64,000 nt of DNA from assembly GCF_000711215.1 (NCBI RefSeq), contig NZ_JOMF01000005.1, positions 186,001 through 250,000 on the forward strand, written 5' to 3'. Shown one piece after another: positions 43,154-52,195 of this stretch. A program made the position numbers and the translations under genes. Below the pieces are notes generated by a model. That model had not been told where the DNA came from. It did not search any database and saw only the letters and a list, made by a program, of their open reading frames with translations. Source of the stretch: Methanomicrobium mobile BP. GTDB lineage: Archaea > Halobacteriota > Methanomicrobia > Methanomicrobiales > Methanomicrobiaceae. Positions within the stretch are counted from its first letter, which is position 1. The number at the start of each line of letters is the position of its first letter.

Positions 43154-43390
43154 TCAGATTAAAGGTGCTATCGTCAGGATGTTGCTTCCGCGGATGACAA
43201 TCGTGCCGAGATTTCTTCCTCTCTTGCCGTTAATGAACTCGGTCGCTTCTTCCATGAGGATGTTTAAGTGCTCATCCACGGCGACAAGCTTGCCCTGAAG
43301 GGATTTGCCCTCATCCTTAATCTCGACTGTGATTTTCGAGTCAACAAGTGCTGACACTTTTTTTATGGGCAGAACAATGCTATTAACCAT
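43154..43390 (-). CDS. Sm-like archaeal protein (LSm)
   Basis: 78 residues from the ATG at 43390. It shows Sm1 (KITVEIKDEGKSLQGKLVAVDEHLNILMEEA) and Sm2 (GTIVIRGSNILTIAP) motifs. It forms a ring that binds U-rich RNA. It is encoded next to a winged-helix gene on the same strand. A TATA-like CATATAAT lies about 20 bases before the ATG with no Shine-Dalgarno sequence, so translation may be leaderless. Confidence 0.94.
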   Translation of the reverse strand: MVNSIVLPIKKVSALVDSKITVEIKDEGKSLQGKLVAVDEHLNILMEEATEFINGKRGRNLGTIVIRGSNILTIAPLI

Positions 43391-43496
43391 CGTCAATTAT
43401 ATGGTTTTGTTATGTAATTAATTATTCCATACGAATCCTTATCTGCGGAGATGACATGTCCTGCCGTGTCCGCGTATGTCCGCACAAATACACGCA

Positions 43497-44390
43497 TTAT
43501 TCTTTGCAGATGCGGATAATCTTTTCCGTCATGTTTTTGCTTCCGACATATATCGGGGTCTTGTGGTGCGGCTTTTGCGGTTTTACGTCAAGGAGGTTGT
43601 TTACGCCGTCCGTTATCTCTCCGCCCGCCTGTGCGGCTATGAATCCTATCGGGTTAGCCTCGAAGACAAGCCGCAGTTTTCCGGTTGCATTGTCTTTGGT
43701 CTTTGGGTAGCAGTATATGCCGCCGTACTTCAGAATCTGGTGGAAATCGGCGACGAAAGAGCCTGAATATCTGAGTTTGCCGCCTTCTTTTTCGATCTCG
43801 TCGATGAACTTCTCATGCTCGGGTATCCAGTCTTTCTTGAGACCGCCGCTGCCGTAGAGTTTGCCCTGCGGCATCTTTACATTCTCTTCGAGCATGGTGT
43901 AGACGCCGTCTTTGAGCGCGAAGATATATACTCCGCTGCCGACCGTGAGCGTAAGGACGGTCATGGGTCCGTAGAGCATGTACATCGCGGCACGCATTTG
44001 ATTGCCACAGGAGAGCGCGTCGCCGTTGTCGTAGATTCCGACAATGGTGCCTACGCAGAGGTTGACCTGGATGAGCGACGAGCCGTCCAGCGGGTCCATT
44101 ACGACCGCGTAGCCGGCTTTGGCGTTCGGGTTTTTGACGATATCGTCTCTTTCTTCGGATGCAATCTGAGATACGAGATTGGATTTGAGAAGCACGTTTA
44201 CTATATGTTCGTCAGACCAGACATCAAGCGCCGCCTGCTTATCTCCGGACGAGTTCTCGGTTCCCGCGTAGGACTGATTGTATATGAATGCGTCGCGAAT
44301 CGGGACTGCCTGGATTGCAATAAGTTCGATGAGGTCTTTTAAGTCGTCTTTGCAGTCGGTTTTGTCAAGATATTCTCTCAGTGTCGTCAT
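43497..44390 (-). CDS. fbp: Fructose-1,6-bisphosphatase, class I
   Basis: 297 residues. The metal site VVMDPLDGSSLIQVNLCVGTIVGIY is the class I signature, with LRYSGSFVADFHQILKYGGIYCYP and KLRLVFEANPIGFIAAQAGG later on, ending KNMTEKIIRIC. It dephosphorylates fructose-1,6-bisphosphate in gluconeogenesis. Many archaea use other FBPase classes, but class I is found in Methanosarcinales and Methanomicrobiales. It appears to be monocistronic. Confidence 0.95.
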   Translation of the reverse strand: MTTLREYLDKTDCKDDLKDLIELIAIQAVPIRDAFIYNQSYAGTENSSGDKQAALDVWSDEHIVNVLLKSNLVSQIASEERDDIVKNPNAKAGYAVVMDPLDGSSLIQVNLCVGTIVGIYDNGDALSCGNQMRAAMYMLYGPMTVLTLTVGSGVYIFALKDGVYTMLEENVKMPQGKLYGSGGLKKDWIPEHEKFIDEIEKEGGKLRYSGSFVADFHQILKYGGIYCYPKTKDNATGKLRLVFEANPIGFIAAQAGGEITDGVNNLLDVKPQKPHHKTPIYVGSKNMTEKIIRICKE

Positions 44391-44592
44391 GTTGTCTCCC
44401 GCATATTTCGATGTAATATAATATTTCGCTGTTCCATCTTTTTAGTTATTGTCTGCTCAATTTATATGTCAATTTATTTACCCAATTTATCTGCACAAAT
44501 AATCTGTCAATTTATTTACTCAATTTATCTGTTTAAATCTGTTTAATTTATCTGCCGATATATGCGTGCGGCTGAAAAAAGTGGAATTCGTT

Positions 44593-44655
44593 TTTTTTTG
44601 TTGAGTATTATTGGGTTTTGTTGAGTTTTATTGTGTTTTATTGGGTTTTATTGAG
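44593..44655 (-). repeat. 10-bp degenerate tandem repeat downstream of a surface-protein gene
   Basis: On the plus strand the units are GAGTATTATT, GGGTTTTGTT, GAGTTTTATT, GTGTTTTATT, GGGTTTTATT from 44603 to 44652, after a T-run. It lies 28-80 bases beyond the stop of the COG1361-type gene at 44683 and could act as its T-rich terminator when read in the opposite direction only as A-rich; its function is unclear. Confidence 0.8.
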
Positions 44656-44682
44656 GTCGGGTAATCGGGGCGGAATTCCCGA

Positions 44683-46074
44683 TCACTCGTTTTTGCGCTG
44701 TCTTGTATAGTATACCGCGACAAGGATTGCGCCGATGATAACAAATATCGTAATCGGATTTGTGATCAGATTGAGCAGAACGTTGGGCGGCTGTGTGTCC
44801 ACCTCAATCTTTATCTGCTTCGCAAGTATGAGTCTGTCCGAGGCGTCGCGGTATTTTATCTCGGTATTTATCGAATAGGGGATTGCATCGGCACTAGAGT
44901 CGATTGCGATGTTAAACGGCAGGGTTACGGATTCGCCGGGGGCGAGTTTGCCTACCGATGCCGAGTTGTCGTCAATCTTTACTTCGCTCTCGGGGATCAG
45001 TCTTATCTTGGTGTCGTATGCCGTATTGTCGCCGATATTCTTCAGAACGATATCGTATTTGCCCGATTCTCCGGGCGCTATCTTGATGCTTCCCGAAGTT
45101 ACGGCGAATTTAACGCCGTTTGTGACGGGGATTCCGAAGCTCTCCGATGTCGACGTTACGGTCTGACCGTATTTGTCCGTATACTGAATCGTGAGTTTCT
45201 CGGGGTGCACGCCAATGCCCGCTCCGTCTTTTACCTCGGCATTGAAGACGACCTCGGTAACATCTCCGGGCTTGAAATCGCCGATGAATACGCTGCCGTC
45301 AATGTAACGGATTATGCCGCCCTGCGACGTGAGCAGTGCCGCGGCATTGGTTCCTGTTTCGTAACCCGCGTTCTTTATTACGAGCGTAATCTTTCCGTTA
45401 AGACCCGGGGAGATGCTTTCGGCATCGACAGAGAGAATCTCGGGTTTGACGACTCCGCGAATCTCAATCGGGATCTCTACCGGAACGACAACGGTCTGAT
45501 AGGTATAGTCCCAAATGCCGTTGGGAAGAATGTTGCTGTATTTCACATAGCTGTATTCCGTCTCGAGAATGAGGTTATACAGCCCCGCAGGCGCATTCTC
45601 GTTTATGTTGATCTGATACGACTCAGTTGCGGAGCTTCCCGCCGGAATATTGCCGAACATCTGCCTCTCGGTCTTGACGGTTACCGGTGCATCGCCCGGT
45701 GTGAGTCTGCCTATTGTGTTAAGTGCGGTCGTGGACTCGATGACATCCGTGGTATACTGCACGCCCCTGATTGCCGACTTATCGAGAGCCGCGTTCTCCA
45801 GCACTATTGTTATCTGGACGTTTGACTGCGGATAAAAGTAGTTTGTGCCGCTCACGTATCCCGAGAGCGCCGGAGTGCTTCCGACCGTGTGTTCTCCGGC
45901 GGCACCGGCGCAGGGCACGGCAAGCATGAGGAGAACGGCAAAGATTGCCGCATATGCCGACGCATGTGCATAACGCGCATATTTCGGCAGGCTCCGCTCT
46001 CCCCCTCTCTCCGATACCGTGAGAGATTTATGTCCGCTATATCCGTCTGCATGTTTTTTCGAATACATTCCCAA
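44683..46074 (-). CDS. COG1361/NEW3-type S-layer-like surface protein
   Basis: 463 residues. There is an N-terminal membrane/signal helix (HASAYAAIFAVLLMLAVPCAGAAG), three repeated immunoglobulin-like CARDB/NEW3 modules (for example GLNGKITLVIKNAGYETGTNA and APGESGKYDIVLKNIGDNTA), and a C-terminal membrane anchor (ITNPITIFVIIGAILVAVYYTRQRKNE). The body is therefore outside the cell. The charged N-terminal extension before the helix is long; a later ATG is possible. It follows its paralogue at 46087 by 12 bases, and an RND exporter is divergent from the pair. Confidence 0.8.
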   Translation of the reverse strand: MGMYSKKHADGYSGHKSLTVSERGGERSLPKYARYAHASAYAAIFAVLLMLAVPCAGAAGEHTVGSTPALSGYVSGTNYFYPQSNVQITIVLENAALDKSAIRGVQYTTDVIESTTALNTIGRLTPGDAPVTVKTERQMFGNIPAGSSATESYQININENAPAGLYNLILETEYSYVKYSNILPNGIWDYTYQTVVVPVEIPIEIRGVVKPEILSVDAESISPGLNGKITLVIKNAGYETGTNAAALLTSQGGIIRYIDGSVFIGDFKPGDVTEVVFNAEVKDGAGIGVHPEKLTIQYTDKYGQTVTSTSESFGIPVTNGVKFAVTSGSIKIAPGESGKYDIVLKNIGDNTAYDTKIRLIPESEVKIDDNSASVGKLAPGESVTLPFNIAIDSSADAIPYSINTEIKYRDASDRLILAKQIKIEVDTQPPNVLLNLITNPITIFVIIGAILVAVYYTRQRKNE

Positions 46075-46086
46075 ATCTCCGGAGAA

Positions 46087-47361
46087 TCAGTTATTCTTCT
46101 TCCTGCTGTAGAGGTAGTATCCCGCACCCGCAATTACGACTATGAGGACTATTATGACGATGAGTTCCACGGGTGCCGACTCTTTGTAATTGACGATTAT
46201 TTTGACGGTATCCGAGACATAGTTGTTGTTATCGCTGTCTGCATATCTTATCTCGGAGTCGAGTGAGTATTCCTTCGGAGTGGCGTCAGACGATACTTTA
46301 ACCTTGTAATATGCCGTCTTTTCTTCACCCGGGGCAATGTCGCCGATATACGAGTTGGTATCGCTGCTCGAGAACGGAGATACGACGCTTATTCTTCCCT
46401 GTGCCTGATATGCCGTTGCCTGACCGGTGTTCTTATAGACTATGGCGATGACGTTCTCTCCGGAGCTTATCTGAGGCGTGTCGCTTACGACTTCGAACTT
46501 TATCTTGCCGTCAAAGGAGATTCCGACCGTCACCGGCGCCGTCTTTGCGTCGAGTCCTTCATAGTCTTTGTAGGTTCCGTATACGATAACGGGGTAACTT
46601 TGTTTCTCGTTTGCCGTGCTTGAGACCGCGACCTTGTATTCTATGTTGACGGTCTGACCTTTTGCGAGGTCTCCTACATAGACTCCGTTATCGACGGGGG
46701 ATATGGGGCTGCTTCCGGCAGGCTCGATGAATGCCGCAAACGTGGTTGCCGAGTCCGTTCCGATATTGGTTATATCCATGCTGATGTAGCCTTCGCCGCC
46801 GGCGTTGAGGTTTTTGGATGTGACATTGGTTACCTCAAGGACGACCGAGGGGCTTATGACTACGGTTACGGGTACCTCTTTCTTTACCTTCTTGAATGTG
46901 TATGAGATGGCGTCGCTTCCGTACTGCTCGTTATCATACATGTATTCGTATTCGACGACGGCAGTCATCTGGTATGTTCCGGAATGAGCCGTCTGCGGGA
47001 TATATACGTCGAAGGACAGGTCTTTCATGTTTCCTGCCGGCAGATCTCCGAAGGTCTGGGATCCCGATTTGACTACGATGGGCGAGTTGCCCGGGTTGAG
47101 CGTGACGAATCCGCTCTTTGCCGTGTTGGGCAGGTAGTCCGTGGTCATGTACTGTGTCTGAACGAGTTTCATGTCGATAAGACCGCGGTTCTGGACTGCC
47201 AGAACGAGTGTTTTGTCCTGACCCGTCGAGATTACGTTGCTTCCGTCTACCGTGACTATGATGTCGGGTCCGTTCGTGACTATTTTTTCACCGGCGAATA
47301 CGGGTTGTATTACCGCGGTAAACAGAATCATTGCCAGTAAATATACAAGTATACGTTTCAT
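46087..47361 (-). CDS. COG1361/NEW3-type S-layer-like surface protein
   Basis: 424 residues. A clean signal peptide (KRILVYLLAMILFTAVIQPVFA), then CARDB/NEW3 repeats (LNAGGEGYISMDITNIGTDSATTF, SSGENVIAIVYKNTGQATAYQA), and a C-terminal helix PVELIVIIVLIVVIAGAGYYLYSRKKNN. The module pattern KIKFEVVSDTPQISSGENV parallels the next gene's KFAVTSGSIKIAPGESG, so the two are paralogues from a duplication. They probably form one transcript and help the adjacent RND transporter or the cell wall; both roles are inferred. Confidence 0.82.
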   Translation of the reverse strand: MKRILVYLLAMILFTAVIQPVFAGEKIVTNGPDIIVTVDGSNVISTGQDKTLVLAVQNRGLIDMKLVQTQYMTTDYLPNTAKSGFVTLNPGNSPIVVKSGSQTFGDLPAGNMKDLSFDVYIPQTAHSGTYQMTAVVEYEYMYDNEQYGSDAISYTFKKVKKEVPVTVVISPSVVLEVTNVTSKNLNAGGEGYISMDITNIGTDSATTFAAFIEPAGSSPISPVDNGVYVGDLAKGQTVNIEYKVAVSSTANEKQSYPVIVYGTYKDYEGLDAKTAPVTVGISFDGKIKFEVVSDTPQISSGENVIAIVYKNTGQATAYQAQGRISVVSPFSSSDTNSYIGDIAPGEEKTAYYKVKVSSDATPKEYSLDSEIRYADSDNNNYVSDTVKIIVNYKESAPVELIVIIVLIVVIAGAGYYLYSRKKNN

Positions 47362-47714
47362 TTTTTTCCATTCTCCAAAAGACTGTCAGTTATTTGAATA
47401 ATTGAATAATGTATCTGTTTTCAGTACTTAATTATCTTTAAATCTGTTTACTCTGAAATATAAATTGTTGGTTTATTACTATCTCATAGGGTAACGGTTT
47501 ATGCCGACGGATCCGATACCCGAGATTTGATATTGTTAAATTTATTGATTTTAAAATGTCATATTGGATATTGTTAAATTTGATATCGTTTAATTGTACA
47601 GTAAAATTGATATTGGTATATTGATATTGTAAATTTGATATAGTTTTATCGGATACAGGCAGGTTTTGGTACGGATTGATTCCGGTTTTATGACAGATTT
47701 TTGGAGGGTTTTTC
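47362..47714 (+). other. Divergent intergenic region, AT-rich, before the RND exporter
   Basis: 353 bases between the surface protein pair and the RND exporter. It is very AT-rich with several repeats of GATATTG-type words (GTTAAATTTGATATCG, AAATTGATATTGG, TAAATTTGATATAG; about 47520-47645). No gene is seen. TATA-like elements are too many to assign one. The right end holds GGAGGG (47703-47708), the Shine-Dalgarno sequence of the exporter. Confidence 0.5.
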
Positions 47715-49958
47715 ATTAGTTTTGGAATAAGCGATGTATACGGGGCTATTGCGGATATTGTCAACAGATCTCCGAAGGCGGTTCTTGCCGTCATGGTTGT
47801 TTTTCTGTGTGTCGGCGGAATATTGATCTCAGATCTGCAGACGGCAGGCAATTCGGAGCAGTATATCGATAAGTCGTCCCCCGAAGGAATGCGTTACGAC
47901 CAGTACAATAATGTGTTCGTAAAGGATTCTTTTGTGCTCCTGATTCAGACCTCAGATGTCTACGATACGAAATTCCTTCAGGCACTGCTGATGCTTGAGG
48001 AAGAGGCAAAGCGTCTGGACTATGTCTCGGGAACAGTCTCGGTTGCGGATATTCTCAAGGATGCCAACGGCGGCGTTCTGCCGCAGAATCGTGCGGATAT
48101 CGAGAGGGCGGTAAGGTCGGTTCCCAAAGAGAGTTACCAGTCCATAATGCCCGATTCTCAGACAACTCTCGCCTATATCGAGATAGAACGCGGTATCTCC
48201 ACCGATGTTACGCAGGATCTTGTGCCCCGTGTCGAGTCCCTTGTCGCGAATGCCGAGTTTCCGCCCGGCGTCTCGGTTGAGATTACCGGTACTACTCCGT
48301 ATGACGTGCAGCTGATGGATGTAATGATCGAGAATGCCGCGATTCTTATCGCGGCGGCATTCCTGTTCATGGGTATTGTTCTGTGTATTCTCTTCTCGAA
48401 CATGAGATACTGGTTCCTGCCGATTGTTCTGCTTTTGTTCGGTCTTATCTATACATTCGCGGTGATGAGTCTTCTCGGTGTCAAGATGGGTAACGGCGCC
48501 ATTGCGGCGTTTCCGATTCTTCTGGGTCTGGGTATAGATTATGCGGTTCAGTTCCATGCCCGTTTCGACGAGGAGATGCGCAAAGGGAATTCTATTGAGG
48601 AGTCGAATAGGGTAACTCTCTCGAATACGGGTCCTGCGGTTCTTTATGCGATGCTTGCGACCCTGATGGGATTCTTTGCGATGTTCCTGTCGCCGGTTCC
48701 GATGATCATCTGCTTTGCGCAGGTCGCCATTATAGGCGTTACGTGCTGTTATGTCTCCTCGCTCTTCGGTTTCCCGGCTCTGGTCTCTATTATGAAATAT
48801 ACTCCGAAGGCTGATCACGAACTGCCCAAGACCGTGATTCTTCAGGATAAATATACTCATCTTCTCGAAGGTCTTGTGCCGAAGGTGACAAAGGCGGCGT
48901 TTTTGATACTTGTTGTCGGACTTGTCGTCGCCCTTTCGGGTATTCATATCGATCCGTCGATTCCGATTGATACGGATGATTCTTCTATGGCGCCGACGGG
49001 TCTTCCCGCCAAGACGACTCTGGATAAGGTTCAGGAAGCCTGCGGTTCGCTTACGGCGTTTCCTCTATATGTACGCGGAGATTCCCTGCGGTCTCTTGAG
49101 GCGATGAAGTGGATGGATAATTTCGGGACGCATATGATGGATACGCATAACGAGTTCACGGGGGTTACAAGCCCCGCCACGCTTGTGAAGGAGCAGAACG
49201 GCGGCGAGATGCCCGCGGATCAGGCGACTCTGAATGCCGTGTTAAGCAGTATCCCGAAGGATTCGCTCGACGGCGTTCTTTCCGGCGATAACGAGGCTAT
49301 TATCTCGTTCTCGACCGTTATCCTGAGTTTCCCGGAGCAGGATCAGCTTAAGAGCACGGTTGTCGACGATCTTGTCTGGTCGGAGATGCCCGCAGGCATA
49401 GAGGTCTATCCGACAGGCGATTTCGATATGTATACGAGTCTTATGCATAATATCGCGGATACTAAGGATGCCATGACCTATCTCGGATTTGTGCTCATTT
49501 TCGTATATCTGGCGCTTGCGTACAGAAAGAAGGAGGCAGTTACGCCGCTTGTTCCGATTGTCTGCGTTGTCGGATGGAATGCGGTCGTGATGGTTATCAT
49601 CGGCATGCACTATAATGTAATCAGCGCCTGTCTGGGTTCGATGACAATCGGCGTATCGGCGGAATATACGATTCTTGTCATGGAAAGGTATCTTGAGGAG
49701 AAGAAGCGCTGCAGTAATCCGGGCGAGGCCATCAGGCAATCCGTCAAGAAGGTCGGCGCCGCCGTTACTGTGTCGGGAGTTGTTACGGCAAGCGGTTTCT
49801 CGGCGCTGATGCTCTCGGCGTTCCCGATTATCTCGGATTTCGGTCTTTCGACGGTTATCTGCGTTATATTCTCGCTTATAGGCGCGATTGCAATTATGCC
49901 GGCAACCCTTTCGCTTGTGGGTAAAATTGACGAGAAAAAAGCGAAAGCGGCGGCATGA
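47715..49958 (+). CDS. RND superfamily exporter (MMPL/HAE3 type), probable AUU start
   Basis: About 747 residues: two repeated halves, each a hydrophobic helix, an extracellular loop (VSVADILKDANGG, then SPATLVKEQNGGEMP) and five helices (AAAFLFMGIVLCILFSNM... and VLIFVYLALAY...). Conserved segments GNGAIAAFPILLGLGIDYAVQFHARFDEEM and GSMTIGVSAEYTILVMERY match the archaeal HAE3 family. The first ATG (47793) falls inside the first helix. Upstream the frame is open to an ATT at 47715, 7 bases after GGAGG, giving (M)SFGISDVYGAIADIVNRS, a normal N-terminus. No ATG, GTG or TTG lies in between. Confidence 0.85.
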   Translation: MSFGISDVYGAIADIVNRSPKAVLAVMVVFLCVGGILISDLQTAGNSEQYIDKSSPEGMRYDQYNNVFVKDSFVLLIQTSDVYDTKFLQALLMLEEEAKRLDYVSGTVSVADILKDANGGVLPQNRADIERAVRSVPKESYQSIMPDSQTTLAYIEIERGISTDVTQDLVPRVESLVANAEFPPGVSVEITGTTPYDVQLMDVMIENAAILIAAAFLFMGIVLCILFSNMRYWFLPIVLLLFGLIYTFAVMSLLGVKMGNGAIAAFPILLGLGIDYAVQFHARFDEEMRKGNSIEESNRVTLSNTGPAVLYAMLATLMGFFAMFLSPVPMIICFAQVAIIGVTCCYVSSLFGFPALVSIMKYTPKADHELPKTVILQDKYTHLLEGLVPKVTKAAFLILVVGLVVALSGIHIDPSIPIDTDDSSMAPTGLPAKTTLDKVQEACGSLTAFPLYVRGDSLRSLEAMKWMDNFGTHMMDTHNEFTGVTSPATLVKEQNGGEMPADQATLNAVLSSIPKDSLDGVLSGDNEAIISFSTVILSFPEQDQLKSTVVDDLVWSEMPAGIEVYPTGDFDMYTSLMHNIADTKDAMTYLGFVLIFVYLALAYRKKEAVTPLVPIVCVVGWNAVVMVIIGMHYNVISACLGSMTIGVSAEYTILVMERYLEEKKRCSNPGEAIRQSVKKVGAAVTVSGVVTASGFSALMLSAFPIISDFGLSTVICVIFSLIGAIAIMPATLSLVGKIDEKKAKAAA

Positions 49959-50041
49959 CCGCTTTTTAATTTTTAAATTTTTAATATTTTTTATAATTTT
50001 TATATTTTTTATTTTAATCTCTTATCCGGTCGTTTTTAATA

Positions 50042-50126
50042 TTTTATCTGATTTAATCTTTTATTGGATTTAATCTTTTATCGGATTTAATCCTTTGTCG
50101 CTTTTAATCTTTTATCGGATTTAATC
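50042..50126 (-). repeat. 17-bp tandem repeat, 5 copies, beginning at the acpS last codon and stop
   Basis: On the minus strand, starting at 50126: GATTAAATCCGATAAAA, GATTAAAAGCGACAAAG, GATTAAATCCGATAAAA, GATTAAATCCAATAAAA, GATTAAATCAGATAAAA. The first unit starts with the last sense codon (GAT, Asp) and TAA stop of the acpS gene. Confidence 0.95.
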
Positions 50127-50525
50127 GTTTATTCTGCCGTTTTCGATTTTCCGGTCCGTATCTCTTAAGTCGATGACGGCGAATGCGGTTGCGTCGCTTT
50201 CGGAGTGGCTCAGGCTTATGTCGCATCTTTCGGCAAGTTTGAGGATCTTTTCGTCCTTTGTGTGCAGGACGACATAGGGTCTGCCGTTTTTGCGGTTGAG
50301 TATCTCGATGTCGCGGTAGTCCATGTTTATGTCGAGACCGGAGAGTGCCTTTACGACAGCCTCTTTTCCGGCGAAGCGTGCGGCGAAATGCTGTGCGGGC
50401 CTGGCTTTGGAGAGGCAGTATTCCTGTTCGGCGGGGGTGAAGCAGCGGTCGAGGAAGTTTTTGTTTGCGAGTTTTTTGTCGTCGAAGCGGGATATCGAGA
50501 TTATGTCCGTGCCTGTGAGGATCAA
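50121..50525 (-). CDS. acpS: Holo-ACP synthase-type 4'-phosphopantetheinyl transferase
   Basis: 134 residues. It matches AcpS: N-terminal GTDIISISRFDDKKL (with the metal-binding Asp), FLDRCFTPAEQEYC, FAARFAGKEAVVKALSG (metal/CoA Glu and Lys) and CDISLSHSESDATAFAVI. The enzyme moves phosphopantetheine from CoA to a carrier protein. AcpS and acyl carrier proteins are uncommon in archaea, and no carrier protein gene is visible here. It is convergent with the RND exporter and divergent from putP. It may be a transferred gene. Confidence 0.88.
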   Translation of the reverse strand: MILTGTDIISISRFDDKKLANKNFLDRCFTPAEQEYCLSKARPAQHFAARFAGKEAVVKALSGLDINMDYRDIEILNRKNGRPYVVLHTKDEKILKLAERCDISLSHSESDATAFAVIDLRDTDRKIENGRIND

Positions 50526-50695
50526 TTGTCACACCGTTTTACCGTTTGTATACGTCGTTTGGTTTCTCAGGTGATTAGATTTTTGGCGGCGGTTTCGAAT
50601 TTGCCGCGATTGTGCCTTCCGCTGCCTTCCCCGAAATCAAAATGATATGAATATATATTGTAACATTGAAATTTTATGCTTAGAATTGGTGAATT

Positions 50696-52195
50696 ATGAC
50701 TGATTGGAATATGATCGGAATAATTGCGGCTTTCATTATCTACTTCGGTGTAATGATCTACATAGGATTCTTCTATATGAAGAGTACTAAGACCGCAAAT
50801 GACTATATTTTGGGAAACAGGTCGCTTGACCGGCGTGTTGCCGCATTATCGGCTGAAGCCTCGGATATGAGCGGATGGCTTCTTCTGGGTCTGCCGGGTC
50901 TGGCATATGTCTCGGGTCTTTCCGAGGCGGGATGGACTGCCATCGGTCTTGCGATAGGTACCTATCTTAACTGGAGATTCATTGCGAAACGTCTGAGAGT
51001 CTATACGGAGAAGGCTAACGATTCGATTACCATCTGTGAGTTCTTTAAGAACAGGTTCGGCGACAAGAAAGCCTATACCTCGGCGATTTCGTCTGTCTTT
51101 ATTATTATCTTCTTTGTTGTTTATACCGCTGCACAGTTCGTCGCCGGCGGCAAGCTGTTCAATTCCATCTTCGGACTGGACTATTTTACGGGTATGATTA
51201 TATGTGTGGTTATTATCGTCGCATATACTCTTACCGGCGGTTTCCGTGCGGTCTGTCTTACGGATACGATTCAGGGCATGCTGATGTTCTTTGCACTGCT
51301 CATTGTTCCGCTGATTGCGCTGGGAATGCTCTTCAGTGACGGCGCCGCGACGATTGCGACCATCAATCCCGATATGCTTTCGCTCTTTAAGGATCCGGGC
51401 ACGGGCGAGTTTATCTCGGTCTTCCTTGTGGTTTCGGGTCTTGCATGGGGATTCGGTTATTTCGGTCAGCCGCATATCATCCCGAGATTTATGGGTATTC
51501 AGAATCCAGAGGAGATTCCGCAGGCACGCAGAATTGCGATGGTCTGGGTTATCGTGACGCTTGCGTCCGCCATCTTCATCGGTCTGCTGGGCAACATCTT
51601 CTTCTCGACGCCTCTGGATGTGCCCGAGACGGTCTTCGTTCAGATGACGACGTCCACGCTGTTCTCGTTTATTGCGGGTATTGTCTACTGCGGTATTCTG
51701 GGAGCTATTATGAGTACGGCATCTTCGCAGATGCTTGTGGCTTCTTCCGCCATCTCGCAGGATTTGTACAAGACGTTCTTCAATAAGAATGCGTCCGAGA
51801 CACTTCTGCTGGTTATCTCGAGAATTACCGTGATTATCGTCGCGGCTCTGGCGGTTACGATCTCGCTCGACCCGAACAGTTCGGTCTTCGGTATTGTCTC
51901 GGTTGCATGGGCGGGATTCGGTGCGACTTTCGGTTCCGTGCTTCTTCTGGGTCTGTTCTGGAGAAAGGCGACATGGCAGGGTGCTCTTGCGGGTATTGTC
52001 TTCGGCGGCGTTGTCGTTATCGGCTGGTATCTTATTCACCCGATTATCTTCGGCGGTTATCTCTATGAGATGGTGCCGGGTGTAATCGCGAGTATGCTTG
52101 CCATTTATCTCGTAAGCCTGAAGACGACGCCGGATAAGGAGGTTACCGACCTCTTCGATGCTTACGTTGCCGAGATCGGCGACAGATCCACATAA
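50696..52195 (+). CDS. putP: Sodium/proline symporter family protein
   Basis: 499 residues, about 13 hydrophobic helices. The sodium:solute symporter family marks are ANDYILGNRSLDRRVAALSAEASDMSGWLLLGLPG (Na+ site in helix 2), EFFKNRFGDKKAY, and GGFRAVCLTDTIQGMLMF, then GILGAIMSTASSQMLVASSAISQDLY. The SxxG- and SDxSGW-type motifs fit PutP. It is a plasma membrane Na+-coupled proline importer, or a related amino acid carrier. It is divergent from acpS and precedes amtB. Confidence 0.9.
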   Translation: MTDWNMIGIIAAFIIYFGVMIYIGFFYMKSTKTANDYILGNRSLDRRVAALSAEASDMSGWLLLGLPGLAYVSGLSEAGWTAIGLAIGTYLNWRFIAKRLRVYTEKANDSITICEFFKNRFGDKKAYTSAISSVFIIIFFVVYTAAQFVAGGKLFNSIFGLDYFTGMIICVVIIVAYTLTGGFRAVCLTDTIQGMLMFFALLIVPLIALGMLFSDGAATIATINPDMLSLFKDPGTGEFISVFLVVSGLAWGFGYFGQPHIIPRFMGIQNPEEIPQARRIAMVWVIVTLASAIFIGLLGNIFFSTPLDVPETVFVQMTTSTLFSFIAGIVYCGILGAIMSTASSQMLVASSAISQDLYKTFFNKNASETLLLVISRITVIIVAALAVTISLDPNSSVFGIVSVAWAGFGATFGSVLLLGLFWRKATWQGALAGIVFGGVVVIGWYLIHPIIFGGYLYEMVPGVIASMLAIYLVSLKTTPDKEVTDLFDAYVAEIGDRST

